From: Burkholderiales bacterium
Lineage (GTDB): Bacteria; Pseudomonadota; Gammaproteobacteria; Burkholderiales; Burkholderiaceae_C
Reading direction: 5' to 3'
DNA length: 59,512 nucleotides
Assembly: GCA_947464185.1 (NCBI GenBank)
Contig: CANHVY010000024.1
Span: forward strand, 1-59,512
Shown here: positions 8,397-19,360 of the stretch, one piece after another
How positions within the stretch are numbered: position 1 is the first letter of the stretch
Layout: each line of letters opens with the position of its first letter
Translations under genes and position numbers: made by a program
The notes under the pieces: model-generated
The model's input: only the letters and a program-made list of their open reading frames with translations
Databases searched by the model: none
Told to the model about the DNA's origin: nothing

Positions 8397-10000
8397 CCCC
8401 GCAAGCCACCTTCACCTTGCGCGGGCGCAATCCGGATGTGCTGACCTGCATTGCGAACCTGTCGAACGACGAAGTGTTCACCCCGCCTGAGCTGGCGCAG
8501 CGCATGTTGGACGCGGTGACGCAGGCCTGGGCCGATGACCACCACGGCGCCAACCTCTGGGCGGACAAGACCGTGAGGTTCCTGGACCCGTGCACCAAGT
8601 CAGGCGTCTTCCTGCGGGAGATCACCAGCCGGCTCACCGCCGGACTGGCGCAGGAGTTCCCGAACCTGCAAGAGCGCGTGAACCACATCCTCACCCAGCA
8701 GGTGTTTGGCATCGGCATCACGCGGCTGACCAGTCTGCTGGCACGGCGCAGCGTGTACTGCTCCAAACGCGCCAACGGCCCGCACTCCATCGTCACGGCT
8801 TCGGGCAGCGAAGCGGGCAACATCTGGTTCGAGCGCACCGAGCACACCTGGGCCCAGGGCAAGTGCACCTTCTGCGGCGCCAGCCAGGCCGCGCTGGACC
8901 GGGGCGAGGGTCTGGAAACCCACGCCTACGCCTTCATACACACCCACGACATCAAGGCTCGGCTGACCGAGCTCTTTGGAGCGCCTATGCAGTTCGATGT
9001 GGTCATCGGGAATCCTCCGTACCAACTGGATGATGGAGGCTACGGCACCAGTGCAGCACCTATCTACCAGTTGTTCGTACAGAACGCGCTGAACCTGGAA
9101 CCACGCTACGCGGTGTTCGTCACGCCCTCACGCTGGATGGCGGGCGGCAAGGGTCTCGACAGTTACCGGGCGAAGATGCTGGCAGACAAACGTCTGCGCA
9201 GCATCGTGGACTACCCCAAGCTCTACGAGGGGTTTCCGGGGGTCAAGATTCGCGGCGGGGTCTCTTACTTTCTGTGGGACCGGGAGCACCACGGCCCCTG
9301 CAGCTTCCAGACCATCTGGGATGGCCAGCCGACTGGGCCGGCCATGAGCCGGCATCTGGATACCTTCGATGTGCTTGTGCGGCGGAACGAGGCAGTGTCG
9401 ATACTGGAGAAGATCCTTACGCAGGGGGCGGCCAGCTTCAGTTCCCACATTTCGAGCGGTAAGCCGTTTGGACTACGGACCTTCTTTCATGGGAGTGAAG
9501 ACACCAGAAAAATTCGAGAGCCCGTCAAGCTGTTCGGATCTCGAAAGGTATCGTGGATCGAGCGTTCTGCCATCCCGGTCAACCAAGGTTGGATTGACCA
9601 GTGGAAAGTGTTGATGACCGCTGTGCAAGGGACCAGTGCAGCGGTTGAAACGAAATTCCTGAGCAAACCCATCGTCGCTGAGCCCGGTACGGCCTGTACC
9701 GAAACCTACTTGGTCGCTGGCCATTTCGAGACCAAGGGTGAGGCCTTGAGTTGCGCCAGCTACCTGCGCACACGGTTTGTACGGTTTCTCGTGTCGCTTC
9801 GTAAGGCCACTCAGCACGCCACGCGCGATGTCTATGCGTTTGTTCCGGTCGTGCCACTGGATCAGGAGTGGACCGACGCCAAGCTCTACCAGCGCTACGG
9901 TTTGGGCCCGGAGGAGATCGCCTTCATCGAGTCTCAGGTGGCAGCGCATGATGGAGAACTCTTCGATGACAGTGAACTGTCAGAGGCCGGTGAGGAATGA
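8393..10000 (+). CDS. Eco57I-type DNA methyltransferase/restriction protein
   Basis: A 535-aa protein of the Eco57I/TaqI-like N6-adenine methyltransferase group. It has DEVFTPPELAQRM (26-38), a motif I position reading FLDPCTKSGVF (63-73) instead of the usual PxCGSG, a Cys-containing insert with C123 and CTFC at 158-161 that may bind zinc, and catalytic FDVVIGNPPYQ with NPPY at 207-210. The remaining C-terminal half probably recognises the DNA target. I see no PD-(D/E)xK site with confidence. Bases 9481-9540 are only 29/60 G+C, clearly below the flanking core genes, suggesting transfer. The start overlaps the DUF4411 stop. Confidence 0.8.
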   Translation: MTPQATFTLRGRNPDVLTCIANLSNDEVFTPPELAQRMLDAVTQAWADDHHGANLWADKTVRFLDPCTKSGVFLREITSRLTAGLAQEFPNLQERVNHILTQQVFGIGITRLTSLLARRSVYCSKRANGPHSIVTASGSEAGNIWFERTEHTWAQGKCTFCGASQAALDRGEGLETHAYAFIHTHDIKARLTELFGAPMQFDVVIGNPPYQLDDGGYGTSAAPIYQLFVQNALNLEPRYAVFVTPSRWMAGGKGLDSYRAKMLADKRLRSIVDYPKLYEGFPGVKIRGGVSYFLWDREHHGPCSFQTIWDGQPTGPAMSRHLDTFDVLVRRNEAVSILEKILTQGAASFSSHISSGKPFGLRTFFHGSEDTRKIREPVKLFGSRKVSWIERSAIPVNQGWIDQWKVLMTAVQGTSAAVETKFLSKPIVAEPGTACTETYLVAGHFETKGEALSCASYLRTRFVRFLVSLRKATQHATRDVYAFVPVVPLDQEWTDAKLYQRYGLGPEEIAFIESQVAAHDGELFDDSELSEAGEE

Positions 10001-10100
10001 GCCCGCGTCCCGCCGCCGAGCTGCCCCGTCTGCTGGAACTTGACTTTGGTTCCGTTGGACGGAGTTCGCTCGGCAGCTGGGTAGTTGGCAAGGGGTCCGA

Positions 10101-12668
<2,568 letters not shown>

Positions 12669-12741
12669 TGGCTGCCATGCACGTTGGATGGAATCGACCG
12701 TTTCCGCTTCAAGATCGCTCAGTACGGCCGCTCAATCACCC

Positions 12742-13455
12742 ATGACCCCAATGCCCCCGCCACCCCCTGCCGTCATCCTGCTCAGCGGCGGCCTGGACTC
12801 CACCACCGTGCTGGCCATCGCCAAGGCGCAGGGCTTCGCGCCCTACGCGCTGAGCTTTCGCTACGGGCAGCGGCATGAGCAGGAACTGCGCGCGGCCGAG
12901 GCCGTGGTGGCGCGCATGGGCGTGCAGCGTCATGTGGTGGCCACCATCGACCTGCGCGAGTTCGGGGGTTCGGCGCTGACGGCCGACATTGACGTGCCCA
13001 AGGGGCGTTCGGGCCAGGAGATGTCTCACGGCATCCCGGTGACCTACGTGCCCGCGCGCAACACCGTGTTCCTCAGCTTCGCCCTGGCCTGGGCCGAGAC
13101 GCTGGGCGCGTCCGACATCTTCGTGGGCGTGAACGCGCTGGACTATTCCGGCTACCCGGATTGCCGGCCCGAGTACATCGCCGCCTTCGAGGCCCTGGCC
13201 AACCTGGCCACCAAGGCCGGGGTGGAGGGCTCGCAGCGGCTGAAGATCCACGCCCCGTTGATGCACTGGAACAAGGCGCGCATCATCCAGGAGGGCCTGG
13301 CACTGGGCGTGGACTATGCGCTGACCAGCAGTTGCTACGACCCGGCCGACGATGGCCGCCCTTGCGGCGAGTGCGATGCCTGCGCGCTGCGGGCCAAGGG
13401 CTTTGCCGAAGCCGGCCTGGCCGACCCGCTGCGCGTGCGCCACGGGCTGGCCTGA
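12742..13455 (+). CDS. queC: 7-cyano-7-deazaguanine synthase QueC
   Basis: Converts 7-carboxy-7-deazaguanine to preQ0 using ammonia and ATP, in queuosine biosynthesis. The PP-loop ATPase motif [12 protein letters not shown] is near residue 12. The C-terminal zinc-binding cluster [19 protein letters not shown] gives the four expected cysteines. The length of 237 aa is normal. The frame stays open far upstream into the helicase gene, but ATG at 12742 is the first start in line with the conserved N-terminus. A VUT transporter follows 50 bp downstream, so the pair probably serves ordinary tRNA queuosine rather than the neighbouring defence genes. Confidence 0.95.
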   Translation: MTPMPPPPPAVILLSGGLDSTTVLAIAKAQGFAPYALSFRYGQRHEQELRAAEAVVARMGVQRHVVATIDLREFGGSALTADIDVPKGRSGQEMSHGIPVTYVPARNTVFLSFALAWAETLGASDIFVGVNALDYSGYPDCRPEYIAAFEALANLATKAGVEGSQRLKIHAPLMHWNKARIIQEGLALGVDYALTSSCYDPADDGRPCGECDACALRAKGFAEAGLADPLRVRHGLA

Positions 13456-13505
13456 AAAACGCCTGTGCCGGCCAGCGGTCGGATGCGCCGCGACAATACG
13501 GGCCC

Positions 13506-14006
13506 ATGAACCTGCCCATCGCCCTCGTCATCTACGCCGCGGCCATGACCCTGGCCAACCTGTCCGTGGCCGCCTTCGGGCCCAGCGTCACGATCCTCAA
13601 CGCTTTCGTCCTGATCGGCCTGGATCTCGCGCTGCGCGACTGGCTGCACGTGCGGCTGAAGGTCTGGCAGATGGGGGCGCTCATCGCCTTCACCGGGGCG
13701 CTCACCTTCGTGCTGAACCCGGCGGCGGGGAAGATCGCGGTGGCCTCGGCGGTCGCCTTCACCGCTGCGGCGCTGGTGGACTGGGCCACCTTCCTTCGGC
13801 TCAAAGGCAGCTGGCTGCGCCGCGCCAACGGCTCCAACGTGGCCGGGGCGGCGGTGGACTCGCTGCTGTTTCCCACCATCGCCTTTGGGGCGTTGATGCC
13901 GCAGATCGTGCTGGCGCAGTTCGTGGCCAAGGTGGCCGGGGGCGCGTTCTGGGCCTGGCTGCTGTCGAGGCTGGCCAAGGATGGGCTCGCGGCCCCCGAG
14001 CGCTGA
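13506..14006 (+). CDS. VUT-family membrane protein, likely queuosine-precursor transporter
   Basis: A 166-aa hydrophobic protein with about five to six membrane segments, matching the VUT (PF02592-type, YhhQ-like) family. The conserved helix ends include LNAFVLIGLDLALRDWLH and a polar VDSLLFPTIAFG helix typical of these transporters. YhhQ-type proteins import preQ0/preQ1. The gene lies 50 bp after queC on the same strand, which supports a role in queuosine precursor salvage. The specificity is inferred from family and context. Confidence 0.75.
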   Translation: MNLPIALVIYAAAMTLANLSVAAFGPSVTILNAFVLIGLDLALRDWLHVRLKVWQMGALIAFTGALTFVLNPAAGKIAVASAVAFTAAALVDWATFLRLKGSWLRRANGSNVAGAAVDSLLFPTIAFGALMPQIVLAQFVAKVAGGAFWAWLLSRLAKDGLAAPER

Positions 14007-14047
14007 GCATCCGCCCTGTGTTGTCCAACCCTCTGAGGGGACTGCCC

Positions 14048-15043
14048 ATGAGATTTCGTCTGTCCACCCTGGTGGCTGCTGCCGCCGCCGTCCTCACTTG
14101 GGGCGCCAGCACCGCCGCCCACGCCCAGGAAAAGTTCACTTTCCTCACCAACTGGTACGCCATCGCCGAGCATGGCGGCTTCTACCAGGCCATCACCCAG
14201 GGCCTGTACAAGAAGGCGGGCCTGGACGTGACCCTCAAGATGGGCGGGCCGCAGGTCAACGGCATGCAGATCCTGGCCGCCGGCCAGGCCGACTGCTACC
14301 TCGGCTTCGACGTGCAGACCATGAAGGTGCGCGAGCAGGGGGTGGACGCCGTCACCGTGGCGGCCGTCTTCCAGAAAGACCCGCAGGTCTTGATCGGCCA
14401 CCCCGAGGTCTTCAAGAAGATGGAAGACCTCAAGGGTAAGACCATCCTCATCTCGGGCGATGCCCGCACCAACTACTGGCCCTGGCTGCGCAGCACCTAC
14501 GGCCTGCAGGAATCGCAGGCGCGGCCCTACACCTTCAACATCCAGCCCTTCCTGGCCGACAAGAACATCGTGCAGCAGGGCTATCTCTCCAGCGAGCCCT
14601 ACGCCATCGAGAAGAAGGCCGGCTTCAAGCCCACCGCGCTGATGCTGGCTGACCATGGCTGGCCACCCTACGCCTGCACCATCGTGTGCATGGAAAAAAC
14701 GCTCAAGGAGCGGCCTAAGGCCGTGGCGGCTTTCGTCAAGGCCTCGATGGAGGGCTGGAAGAGCTACCTCAAGGGTGACCCGACGGCGGCCAATGCCATG
14801 ATCAAGAAGGACAACCCGGCGCTGACCGATGACGAGATCGCGGTGGGAATCCGCCTGATGAACCAGCACGGCCTGGTGGCCGGCGGTGATGCCGCACGCC
14901 TGGGCATGGGCACCATCACCGAGGCTCGCCTGAAGAAGACCTACGACATGATGGTGGCGATGAAGCTGCTGGACCCGGCCAAGGTGGACCACCGCAAGAC
15001 CTTCACCACCGAGTTCATCAAGGACGTGAAGGTCATGCCCTGA
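14048..15043 (+). CDS. ABC transporter substrate-binding protein, NMT1/THI5-like
   Basis: A 331-aa periplasmic binding protein. The signal peptide runs to about residue 27 (STAAHAQ, then EKFTFLTNW). The mature domain has the NMT1/SsuA-like start WYAIAEHGGFYQAITQGLYKKAGLDV and the KGKTILISGD segment. Such proteins bind pyrimidine, sulfonate or nitrate-type ligands. Here there is no adjacent permease or ATPase, so the ligand cannot be assigned and the protein is an orphan or borrows another transporter. A GAGGGG ribosome-binding site lies just upstream. It is convergent with the choline-sulfatase-like gene. Confidence 0.8.
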   Translation: MRFRLSTLVAAAAAVLTWGASTAAHAQEKFTFLTNWYAIAEHGGFYQAITQGLYKKAGLDVTLKMGGPQVNGMQILAAGQADCYLGFDVQTMKVREQGVDAVTVAAVFQKDPQVLIGHPEVFKKMEDLKGKTILISGDARTNYWPWLRSTYGLQESQARPYTFNIQPFLADKNIVQQGYLSSEPYAIEKKAGFKPTALMLADHGWPPYACTIVCMEKTLKERPKAVAAFVKASMEGWKSYLKGDPTAANAMIKKDNPALTDDEIAVGIRLMNQHGLVAGGDAARLGMGTITEARLKKTYDMMVAMKLLDPAKVDHRKTFTTEFIKDVKVMP

Positions 15044-15061
15044 GCGGGCCTGGGGCGGGCC

Positions 15062-16660
15062 TCAGCGGTCCGGCTTCACCGGCTCCACATAGGGGAAGCG
15101 CGCCCGGGCCTTGACGCTCGTGGGCCCGGCGGCGCCAGAGCCGCGGATGAAGCGCTTGGACTCGTCGGTGAAGGGCTGGTAGGCCCAGTTGGGGTACAGG
15201 CTGGAGCTGCCCGTCACCTCGGCCAGGAAGAGCCGGCGCCGCTGGCTGGCCAGGATGCGCTGGTGCACGCCTTCAGGCTCCCAGTCCTGCACCAGGCGCT
15301 GGTGCAGCGCTGCCTCCACCTCAGCCCATTCGGGTCGGCCGGCCAGGTTGTCGAGTTCGTCGGGGTCGGCCTGCAGATCGAACAGCAGGGGCGGCAGGCC
15401 ACGGGTGAAGATGTACTTGTGACGCCCTTGGCGCACCATGCGCGAGGCGGCGCACACGCCCTCGGAGCTGTACTCCGAAATCACGGTGCGCGCGGGGTTG
15501 CCCTGGGCCCCGTCCTCGGTGCCAGTCAGCAGCGGCAACAGGCTGCGCCCGTCCAGCGCGTCCACGGCCTCGACGCGCCGCGCCTCGGACGCCAGGTCCA
15601 GGAAGGTGGGCAGCAGGTCCACCAGCGACACGTGCGCGGCCACGCGCGCCGGCTGGAAGCGCCGCGGCATCGACACCATCAGCGGCACGCGCGCTGACCA
15701 CTCGAAGAAGCACTGCTTGAACCACATGCCGCGCTCGCCCAGCATCTCGCCGTGGTCGCCCGCGAACACCACCACGGTGTCGTCGGCCAGGCCGGTTTCC
15801 TTCAAGGTGCGCAGCACGCTGCCGATCTTCTCGTCGACATAGCTGATCATGGCGAAGTAGGCGTGCCGGGCGTTGCGCACATGCTCGGGCGTCACCGTGT
15901 AGAGGTTCTGCGCGTGGGCGACGTACAGCCAGCGGCTGTGCTCGTCCAGGTCCTCGTAGGCGATTTCGCCCACGCGCGGCGGCTCGATCGCCTCGTGCGG
16001 GTACAGGTCCCAGTGGCGCTGCGGCGCAACGAAAGGCGGGTGCGGGTGCGTGAACGACACCGTCATGAAGAAGGGCTGCTGCTCGGGCGCACGCGCCAGG
16101 TCGTGCAGGCGCTGCACGGCGCGGTACTCCACCTCGTCGTCGTAGTCGATCTGCATGCTGCGGATGCAGGGTCCGGACTCCACCACCGGGCGCATGCTCA
16201 CGCCCGTGGGGCGGTGCCCCGGCCCCTTCGTCCAGTCCGGTGTCCAGGCGAAGTCGGCCGGGTAGATGTCGGTGGTCAACCGCTCTTCATAGCCGTGCAA
16301 CTGGTCCGGGCCGATGAAGTGCATCTTGCCGCACAGGATGGTGCGGTAGCCCGCGTGGCGCAGGTAGTGCGCCATCGTCGGCGTGGCAGCGGGGAATTCG
16401 CTGGCGTTGTCGTAGGCCTCGATGGCGTGTGGCAGCCGCCCGCTGAGCATGGAAAAGCGCGACGGCGCGCAGATGGGGAAGTTGCAGTAGGCGCTGTCGA
16501 AGACGACGGCCTGGCGCGCCAGCGTGTCCAGGTGCGGCGCCAGCACCTGGCGGTGGCCGTAGGCCGGCAGCGCTGGCGCGGCCAACTGGTCGGCCATCAC
16601 CAGCAGGATGTTGGGCGCCTTGTTGGGTCCGGATGTCTGGACCGTGGGGGTCGAAGTCAC
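15062..16660 (-). CDS. betC: Choline-sulfatase-like sulfatase (BetC type)
   Basis: A 532-aa alkaline-phosphatase-superfamily sulfatase. It starts PNILLVMADQLAAPALPAYG and carries the formylglycine signature CAPSRFSMLSGR near residue 64. It also has KMHFIGPDQLHGYEERLTTDIYPADF, which is characteristic of choline-sulfatases that release choline from choline-O-sulfate. The GDHGEMLGERGMWFK metal-site segment is intact. The start is a GTG at 16660, 10 bp after the upstream Bug protein stop, so it is last in a probable minus-strand operon. Choline-sulfate is the likely substrate, although related sulfatases can be broader. No formylglycine-generating enzyme is in the window. Confidence 0.8.
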   Translation of the reverse strand: MTSTPTVQTSGPNKAPNILLVMADQLAAPALPAYGHRQVLAPHLDTLARQAVVFDSAYCNFPICAPSRFSMLSGRLPHAIEAYDNASEFPAATPTMAHYLRHAGYRTILCGKMHFIGPDQLHGYEERLTTDIYPADFAWTPDWTKGPGHRPTGVSMRPVVESGPCIRSMQIDYDDEVEYRAVQRLHDLARAPEQQPFFMTVSFTHPHPPFVAPQRHWDLYPHEAIEPPRVGEIAYEDLDEHSRWLYVAHAQNLYTVTPEHVRNARHAYFAMISYVDEKIGSVLRTLKETGLADDTVVVFAGDHGEMLGERGMWFKQCFFEWSARVPLMVSMPRRFQPARVAAHVSLVDLLPTFLDLASEARRVEAVDALDGRSLLPLLTGTEDGAQGNPARTVISEYSSEGVCAASRMVRQGRHKYIFTRGLPPLLFDLQADPDELDNLAGRPEWAEVEAALHQRLVQDWEPEGVHQRILASQRRRLFLAEVTGSSSLYPNWAYQPFTDESKRFIRGSGAAGPTSVKARARFPYVEPVKPDR

Positions 16661-16670
16661 GGCCGCCTCC

Positions 16671-17693
16671 TCACTCGGGCTGGATATTGGCCGCCTTCAC
16701 CACCGCGGTCCACTTGGCCAGCTCGGCCTTGAGGGCGGCGTCGAAGCTGGCGGGCGTGCCGGCCGGGGCCGCTGTCATACCGGCTTGCAGCAGCGCGGCG
16801 CGCAGATCGTCTTGCGCCAGCGCCTTCTGGCACTCGGCGGACAGGCGCGCCTGCGCGGCGCCGGGCAGGCCGCGCGGCGCCAGCAGGCCCAGCCATTGGT
16901 CGGCCTCGAAGTTGGACACGCCGGCCTCCACCATCGTGGGCACCTGGGGCAGCGCGGCAAAGCGTTGTGCGCCCGTCACCGCCAGCGCCCGCACCTTGCC
17001 GGCGCGCACCTGGGGCAGGGCCACCGCGGCGTTGGCGAACTGGAAGTCCAAGCGTCCCGCCAGCTGGTCGTTCATCGCTGCGGGCGCGCCGGTGTAGGGG
17101 ATGTGCACGATGAACAGCTTTTGCAGCGACTTCAGCAGCTCCCCGGCCAGGTGCGCAGGTGAGCCCACGCCGGCCGAGCCGTAGCTGAGCTGGCCCGGGC
17201 GGGCGCGCGCCAGCGCCACCAGTTCCTGCACCGACGCGGGGTTGATGGACGGGCCCACCACCAGCACCGAGGGCGCATGGGCCAGCAGGCACACCGGCTC
17301 GAAGTCACGCTGCAGGTCGAAGGGCAGCTTGGTCTGCATGGCGACGTTGATCGTCAGCGCGCTGGTGCTGAACAGCAGGGTGTGGCCGTCTGCCGGTGCC
17401 TTGGCCACCACATCCGCGCCGATGGAGCCGCCGGCGCCCACGCGGTTCTCCACCACCACGGGTTGGCCCAGGGCGGCCTGCAGGCGTGTGCCGAGCTGCC
17501 GGGCGGCCACGTCCACCAGACCGCCTGCCGGCCAGGGCACGACGATGCGCAGCGGCCGGGCCGGATAGCCCTGGGCAAAACTGGGCAGGCCCAGCAGGGC
17601 CCCCGCACCGCCCCCGGCCAGCGCGGCCAGACGCTGCAGCGCCTGGCGCCGCGGGTGGGGGGCGGGATGCTGCTTCTGGCCGGGCTTGTTCAT
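16671..17693 (-). CDS. Bug/TctC-family periplasmic solute-binding protein
   Basis: A 340-aa binding protein of the tripartite tricarboxylate transporter (Bug) family that is expanded in Burkholderiales. The N-terminus has a Tat-like RRQALQRLAALAGGGAG signal ending near FAQG. The mature part has the family opening YPARPLRIVVPWPAGGLVDVAAR, GQPVVVENRVGAGG and the DVVAKAPADGHTLL stretch. No TctA/TctB membrane partners are nearby, as is usual for orphan Bug proteins. Its position between two sulfatase genes suggests it captures a carboxylate- or sulfate-ester-type nutrient handled by this operon; that ligand is inference. Confidence 0.85.
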   Translation of the reverse strand: MNKPGQKQHPAPHPRRQALQRLAALAGGGAGALLGLPSFAQGYPARPLRIVVPWPAGGLVDVAARQLGTRLQAALGQPVVVENRVGAGGSIGADVVAKAPADGHTLLFSTSALTINVAMQTKLPFDLQRDFEPVCLLAHAPSVLVVGPSINPASVQELVALARARPGQLSYGSAGVGSPAHLAGELLKSLQKLFIVHIPYTGAPAAMNDQLAGRLDFQFANAAVALPQVRAGKVRALAVTGAQRFAALPQVPTMVEAGVSNFEADQWLGLLAPRGLPGAAQARLSAECQKALAQDDLRAALLQAGMTAAPAGTPASFDAALKAELAKWTAVVKAANIQPE

Positions 17694-17769
17694 GGTGGTC
17701 TCCGTGGAATGTCGTGGGGATGACGGGGTTCGGGGGGGCAGTGGGTCAGGGCTTCAGTTCGTCGGCTTT

Positions 17770-19305
17770 TCAGGGCGTCAAGCCCAGACGCGTGAACGCC
17801 TCGGGCGGGGCTTCGTTGGCGCGCATCAGTCCGGCCATCAAGCCCAGCAGCCGCGCCTCGATGGCGTCGTCGCGGAAGGGCTGGCGCTGCGCCGGGTCGG
17901 TGTGCAGGTCGAACAGCACCGTGGTCGTGTCCTCGTAGCCGCCACCCTGGCCCTGGTGGCCTGTGGGCTGACCCTTGACGTTGCGCCGGGCCGGCACCTT
18001 CAGCAGCGGCACGCCCTGCGTGAAGCCCAGGGGCGCGGTCAGCTGCGCGCCGCGCAATTCGTCCACATGGAACAGGTTCTTCAGGTGCATGGGCATCAGC
18101 GTGTACTCGTACAGCATCTGCCGCGTCATGTCCTCGGGGTAGCGGAAGTAGGTGTAGCGCCCGTCGGTGATGTTGGTGCCGGCGCCGAACATGCCGTACA
18201 GCGCGGCGTCGCGCACGGCGTGGTCCTGCTCCAGCAGCGGCAGCAGGTTGTGGCCCTCCACGCTGTCGGGTGCCGCCACCCCGTGCAGCGCCAGCAGCGT
18301 GGGCATGAGGTCGGTGGTCTGGGTCAGGGCCCGGCGGCGCTGGCCGGCGCAGTGCCGGAAGGCCGGGTGGTGGATCACCAGCGGGATGTGCGCGATCTCG
18401 TTGAAGAAGGGCATGCGGTTCTTGCCCCACCAGTCATGCTCGGCCAGCAGGAAGCCGTGGTCGGTGCTGAGCACCACGGCCGTGTCCTGCCACATGTCGT
18501 GCCGGTCCAGGTAGTCCAGCAGGCGCCCGAAGTGGTGGTCGCACATCGACAGCAACGCGGCGTAGTTCGCGCGCAGCTCGTCCACTTCCTCGGCGCTCTC
18601 CTGGTTGCGCTGGTAGCGCGGCCAGTCCAGGATGGGCCCGGTGTAGCCCGTGGGGTAGCGCTCCCGAAAGCGCGCCGGCGCGTGGAAGGGCTCATGCGGG
18701 TCGAAGCATTCCAGGTGCAGCAGCCAGTTGTCGGCGTCGCGGTTGTGGTCCAGGAACTCGAAGCCCGCGGCGAAGGTGCGCGGGCAGCAGTAGTCCTCCT
18801 CGGCCTGCATGAACGAGCGGTTGACCATGGCCTGCAGGCGCCCGTCGGCGCGCTGCGCCATGCCGCCCGTGGGCTGCTGCATCGGGTGGTACATCGCGCG
18901 CCAGCGCTCCAGCGGGGGCTGCACCATCGCCTTCCACTTGTCCCATTCCTGCCCGCGGATGAACTCCCAGGACGAGTAGCGGTTGTGATAGGTGGCGCCG
19001 CCGTCTTCCCAGTAGTGGTAGTGGTCAGACACCAGGTGCGTGTACACGCCCGCGGCCTGCAGCGCTTCAGAGAACGAGCGGTCGAAGGGCTCCAGCGGCC
19101 CCCAGCTGCGGTGCAGGAAGTTCAGCCGGCCGGTGTGCAGGTCGCGGCGCGCCGGCATGCAGGGCAGGCTGCCGGTGTAGTGGCGGTCGAAGGTGATGCT
19201 GCGCTGCGCGAAGCGTTTGAAGTTGGGCGTGTCGATGTCGCTGCCGCCATAGCATTCCAGCGCATTGCGCACCAGGCTGTCGAACAGGACGAAGATGGTT
19301 TTCAT
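17770..19305 (-). CDS. Sulfatase/phosphonate-monoester-hydrolase-like enzyme
   Basis: A 511-aa member of the alkaline phosphatase superfamily. N-terminal IFVLFDSLVRNALECYGG supplies the first metal ligands, and the nucleophile region reads CMPARRDLHTGR near residue 49. This is a C-x-P-A-R version of the formylglycine signature, where Ser is more common than Ala. DPHEPFHAP and STDHGFLLAEHDWWGKN complete the metal site. It differs clearly from the BetC-like gene in the same operon, so the two probably hydrolyse different esters. Sulfatase versus phosphonate or phosphodiester hydrolase cannot be decided from sequence alone. Confidence 0.8.
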   Translation of the reverse strand: MKTIFVLFDSLVRNALECYGGSDIDTPNFKRFAQRSITFDRHYTGSLPCMPARRDLHTGRLNFLHRSWGPLEPFDRSFSEALQAAGVYTHLVSDHYHYWEDGGATYHNRYSSWEFIRGQEWDKWKAMVQPPLERWRAMYHPMQQPTGGMAQRADGRLQAMVNRSFMQAEEDYCCPRTFAAGFEFLDHNRDADNWLLHLECFDPHEPFHAPARFRERYPTGYTGPILDWPRYQRNQESAEEVDELRANYAALLSMCDHHFGRLLDYLDRHDMWQDTAVVLSTDHGFLLAEHDWWGKNRMPFFNEIAHIPLVIHHPAFRHCAGQRRRALTQTTDLMPTLLALHGVAAPDSVEGHNLLPLLEQDHAVRDAALYGMFGAGTNITDGRYTYFRYPEDMTRQMLYEYTLMPMHLKNLFHVDELRGAQLTAPLGFTQGVPLLKVPARRNVKGQPTGHQGQGGGYEDTTTVLFDLHTDPAQRQPFRDDAIEARLLGLMAGLMRANEAPPEAFTRLGLTP

Positions 19306-19360
19306 GGGCGTCGGGGGCGGCTTGGTGCGGCGGCTCGGTCGGGCGGCTCAGTGGGGCAGC

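Noticed and set aside
12742..14006. QueC beside a defence-like locus, suggesting a deazaguanine DNA-modification or QueC-like defence role.
   Set aside because: QueC is canonical, with its zinc cysteines, and is paired with a VUT queuosine-precursor transporter. No dpd, tgt-like DNA transglycosylase or CBASS/Qat partner is nearby. Ordinary queuosine synthesis explains it.
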